In this document: positions 6,787 to 8,489 of the stretch, piece after piece
Numbering within the stretch: position 1 is the stretch's first letter
Layout: the number at the start of each line of letters is the position of its first letter
Assembly (NCBI GenBank): GCA_030592625.1
Contig: JAUVIY010000096.1
Location: 1 to 8,489, forward strand
Source of the DNA: Spirochaeta sp.
GTDB lineage: Bacteria > Spirochaetota > Spirochaetia > DSM-2461
Direction: 5' to 3'
DNA: 8,489 nucleotides
Made by a program: the position numbers and the translations under genes
The notes under the pieces: generated by a model
What the model was told of the DNA's origin: nothing
Databases searched by the model: none
The model's input: only the letters and a program-made list of their open reading frames with translations

Positions 6787-8328
6787 ATGATACTGGATAT
6801 TCGAACACTGGCACTCATCTGTAATCTTGTTCTCTTCGGTTCATTCATAACGATGTTCGCGTTCTGGCGGACATACCGGGACAGACTGGGTACGGGATAT
6901 TGGGTTTTAAGTCTTCTGAATGCACTTATCGGTTTTCTGCTGATCATTTTTCTCGACGTTATACCGGATCTTATGAGCATTATTATGGCCAATTTTGCGC
7001 TCACAATGAGTTTTCTGTTCTTATACATGGGTATTCGGGAATTCTTGAAGCTGAAACGCAGATTCATGGAATTTTTATTTATTCTGATCTCTGTTTCGGC
7101 GGGTTTAGTGTATTTCACCTACATCAGGCCATCAGTAAGCAGTCGGATCATCATCATGTCAGCGATGTATATCACCGTTTCGATGGCCTGTATCCTGAAA
7201 CAGAAGAGAAGAATGATCGGACCAAGACGTAATGCAGGCATAGTTCTGAATATCCTTTTTATGATTCATACAATATTCATGACAGCGAGGCTGGTTGTAA
7301 CACTGCTTTCTCCTGGAATCCGTACTCTTGATGATTTCATGGTTTCGGGGAATTTTCAGGCACTCGTTTTCATCATCACTATTTTTTTCTATTCCGGACT
7401 TACCTTTACCTTCATCTGGATCAACTACAGCTCCCTGGAAAACCAGCGACTGACTCTCATGAGCGCCATTGAACATGCCCCGACTTCCATTTTTATCACC
7501 GAATCCAAGGGTCAGATTGAATATGTAAACCCTGCATTTACCAAAAAGACCGGATTCACTTCACGGGAGGTAGTTGGTCGCCATATACGGTTTCTCAAGA
7601 ATAAAGAAACTGATCCGGCAGTTTTTAATTCCATGTGGGACACCATTATTACCGGTCTACCATGGCGTGGTGAATTTCAAAACAGGAAGAAGAATGGAGA
7701 ATTATACTGGGATATGGCATCGATTGCGCCGGTTATGGATAAACGGGGTCGAATTACCCATTTTGTCAGCGTTAATGAGGACATTACCGAAAGTAAAAGA
7801 TTGCAGGAGCATTTGAAAACACTGGCAAATCACGATTCTTTAACCGGTTTACCGAGCAGAAGGCTCATGTTGGACAGGCTCAGTTCCGCTATTGAGCTTG
7901 CCGAGAGAAATAAACAGTTGGTGGGCATTCTTTTTGCCGACATCGATCATTTCAAAAAAGTTAATGACGAACTGGGACATGATGCGGGAGATGAGATACT
8001 GAAAATTGCTGCAGACCTTCTGCGAGATTCTCTCCGTAAAGCGGATACCGTTGCACGTCTCGGTGGTGACGAATTCCTCATTGTGTTACCGCAGGTTAGT
8101 GATCGTGAAGGCTCTTCCATCGTTGCGCAGGGGATGATTGATGCTTTTGCCTCATCGAACGAAATCGGTAATATCGGGTTAAGTATCGGTATCGCCCTGT
8201 ATCCGGAGCACGGACTGACAGCAAATGAACTTATTAAACAAGCGGACAATGCCATGTATGAAGTTAAGAGAAAGGGAAGAAATACCTGGACCTTTGCCGG
8301 CAGTTCAAATCTGAATAATGAGGGCTGA
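6787..8328 (+). CDS. Membrane-bound diguanylate cyclase with PAS and GGDEF domains
   Basis: This 513-residue protein probably makes cyclic di-GMP from two GTP at the inner face of the membrane. Seven hydrophobic segments are visible at about 7-27, 38-58, 62-83, 93-113, 119-137, 150-173 and 189-212, forming an unassigned membrane sensor region. A PAS domain runs from about 227 to 335 (AIEHAPTSIFITESKGQIEYVNPAF to NEDITESKRLQEHL). The GGDEF domain runs from HDSLTGLP (349-356) to about 508. Its active-site motif GGDEF is intact at 426-430. D385 (metal) and N393 (guanine) are in place, and an RxxD inhibitory site (R417, D420) sits exactly five residues before the motif, so product inhibition is expected. 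There is no EAL domain. The start has a modest purine-rich site (AGAAGAAGAG). By eye it is more AT-rich than the ATPase genes. It lies beyond the terminator and is probably independent. The signal it senses cannot be told from sequence. Confidence 0.93.
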   Translation: MILDIRTLALICNLVLFGSFITMFAFWRTYRDRLGTGYWVLSLLNALIGFLLIIFLDVIPDLMSIIMANFALTMSFLFLYMGIREFLKLKRRFMEFLFILISVSAGLVYFTYIRPSVSSRIIIMSAMYITVSMACILKQKRRMIGPRRNAGIVLNILFMIHTIFMTARLVVTLLSPGIRTLDDFMVSGNFQALVFIITIFFYSGLTFTFIWINYSSLENQRLTLMSAIEHAPTSIFITESKGQIEYVNPAFTKKTGFTSREVVGRHIRFLKNKETDPAVFNSMWDTIITGLPWRGEFQNRKKNGELYWDMASIAPVMDKRGRITHFVSVNEDITESKRLQEHLKTLANHDSLTGLPSRRLMLDRLSSAIELAERNKQLVGILFADIDHFKKVNDELGHDAGDEILKIAADLLRDSLRKADTVARLGGDEFLIVLPQVSDREGSSIVAQGMIDAFASSNEIGNIGLSIGIALYPEHGLTANELIKQADNAMYEVKRKGRNTWTFAGSSNLNNEG

Positions 8329-8355
8329 AGGCTGTAACACTTTATTCCCAAGCGA

Positions 8356-8370
8356 AATGAGCGGAGTGAA
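8356..8370 (+). repeat. Imperfect direct repeat, copy 1
   Basis: AATGAGCGGAGTGAA matches copy 2 (8430-8444) at 13 of 15 positions. Copies are 74 bases apart, start to start. Confidence 0.6.
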
Positions 8371-8429
8371 CTTGTTCATTCTGTCGGGATCGTTCCTCGG
8401 CTGCCGCCTCCGGTACGACCCTTAATCCG

Positions 8430-8444
8430 AATGAGCGCAGGGAA
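8430..8444 (+). repeat. Imperfect direct repeat, copy 2
   Basis: AATGAGCGCAGGGAA differs from copy 1 at two positions. Its first part, with the preceding G (GAATGA, 8429-8434), is also the inverse of TCATTC at 8376-8381. Confidence 0.6.
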
Positions 8445-8460
8445 AGCATGGTGTAATACC

Positions 8461-8477
8461 CCGCGGCTCTGCCGCGG
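8461..8477. other. GC-rich hairpin
   Basis: CCGCGGC (8461-8467) and GCCGCGG (8471-8477) form a perfect 7-base stem with a 3-base loop TCT. No T-run follows on either strand, so a terminator call is not supported. Confidence 0.6.
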
Positions 8478-8484
8478 AAAGGAG
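8478..8484 (+). promoter_or_regulatory. Possible ribosome binding site of a gene starting beyond the right edge
   Basis: AAAGGAG, directly after the hairpin, is a strong Shine-Dalgarno-like match, and the window ends five bases later. A start codon just outside the window would fit. Without the next bases this cannot be confirmed. Confidence 0.3.
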
Positions 8485-8489
8485 TCGCC

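Larger units (their letters stand above)
8329..8489. other. Non-coding right end with repeat-like structure
   Basis: No gene is supported here. The stretch contains a 15-base imperfect direct repeat (8356-8370 and 8430-8444), nested short inverted repeats between those copies, and a GC-rich hairpin (8461-8477). No T-run follows any of these, so none is a clear terminator for the cyclase gene. Confidence 0.55.

Noticed and set aside
8461..8477. GC-rich hairpin as the intrinsic terminator of the cyclase gene
   Set aside because: No T-run follows on either strand, and it lies more than 130 bases beyond the stop codon.
8340..8489. A tRNA, small RNA gene or CRISPR-like array in the right-end spacer
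   Set aside because: There is no cloverleaf with TTC-type arms, and only two imperfect repeat copies with no regular spacers. A structured repeat is the most that can be said.

Overview
The window is dominated by one operon for a V/A-type (vacuolar/archaeal-type) rotary ATPase, read left to right, followed by a separate gene for a membrane-bound diguanylate cyclase. The gene order (DUF2764-type protein, atpA, atpB, atpD, atpI, atpK) and the distinctive forms of AtpB and AtpK match what I know of spirochaete V-ATPase operons such as those of Treponema and Borrelia. I therefore infer a spirochaete, probably a free-living Spirochaeta- or Treponema-like member of the Spirochaetales with medium GC content. 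This assignment rests on protein features and gene order; no marker gene is present.

Layout: positions 1-517 hold the 3' part of the DUF2764 gene, whose start lies outside the window. atpA (514-2268, catalytic A subunit) and atpB (2268-3593, non-catalytic B subunit) follow with 1-4 base stop/start overlaps. A spacer of 160 bases (3594-3753) then interrupts this tight packing. It carries small hairpins and a 7-base tandem repeat. atpD (3754-4356, central shaft), atpI (4356-6236, membrane a-type stator subunit) and atpK (6233-6682, rotor-ring proteolipid) are again overlapping. A hairpin at 6704-6732 probably ends the operon. The diguanylate cyclase gene (6787-8328) has seven predicted membrane segments, a PAS domain and a GGDEF domain with an intact active site and inhibitory site. 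The last 161 bases hold no gene. They contain an imperfect direct repeat, nested inverted repeats and a GC-rich hairpin.

How the parts work together: A and B form the nucleotide-binding head, D is the shaft, and AtpI with the AtpK ring forms the ion channel. The AtpK residues match the sodium-binding set of the Enterococcus hirae NtpK ring, so a sodium pump or sodium-driven synthase is a reasonable prediction. No recognisable C, F or G/H subunit gene lies in the window. The E (peripheral stalk) gene would be expected just upstream of the left edge. The cyclase is probably an independent unit.

I did not find a clearly new biological system. The points most worth a second look are the repeat-bearing spacer inside the operon, the sodium signature, the missing stalk subunits beside a DUF2764 protein, and the repeat-like structure at the right edge.
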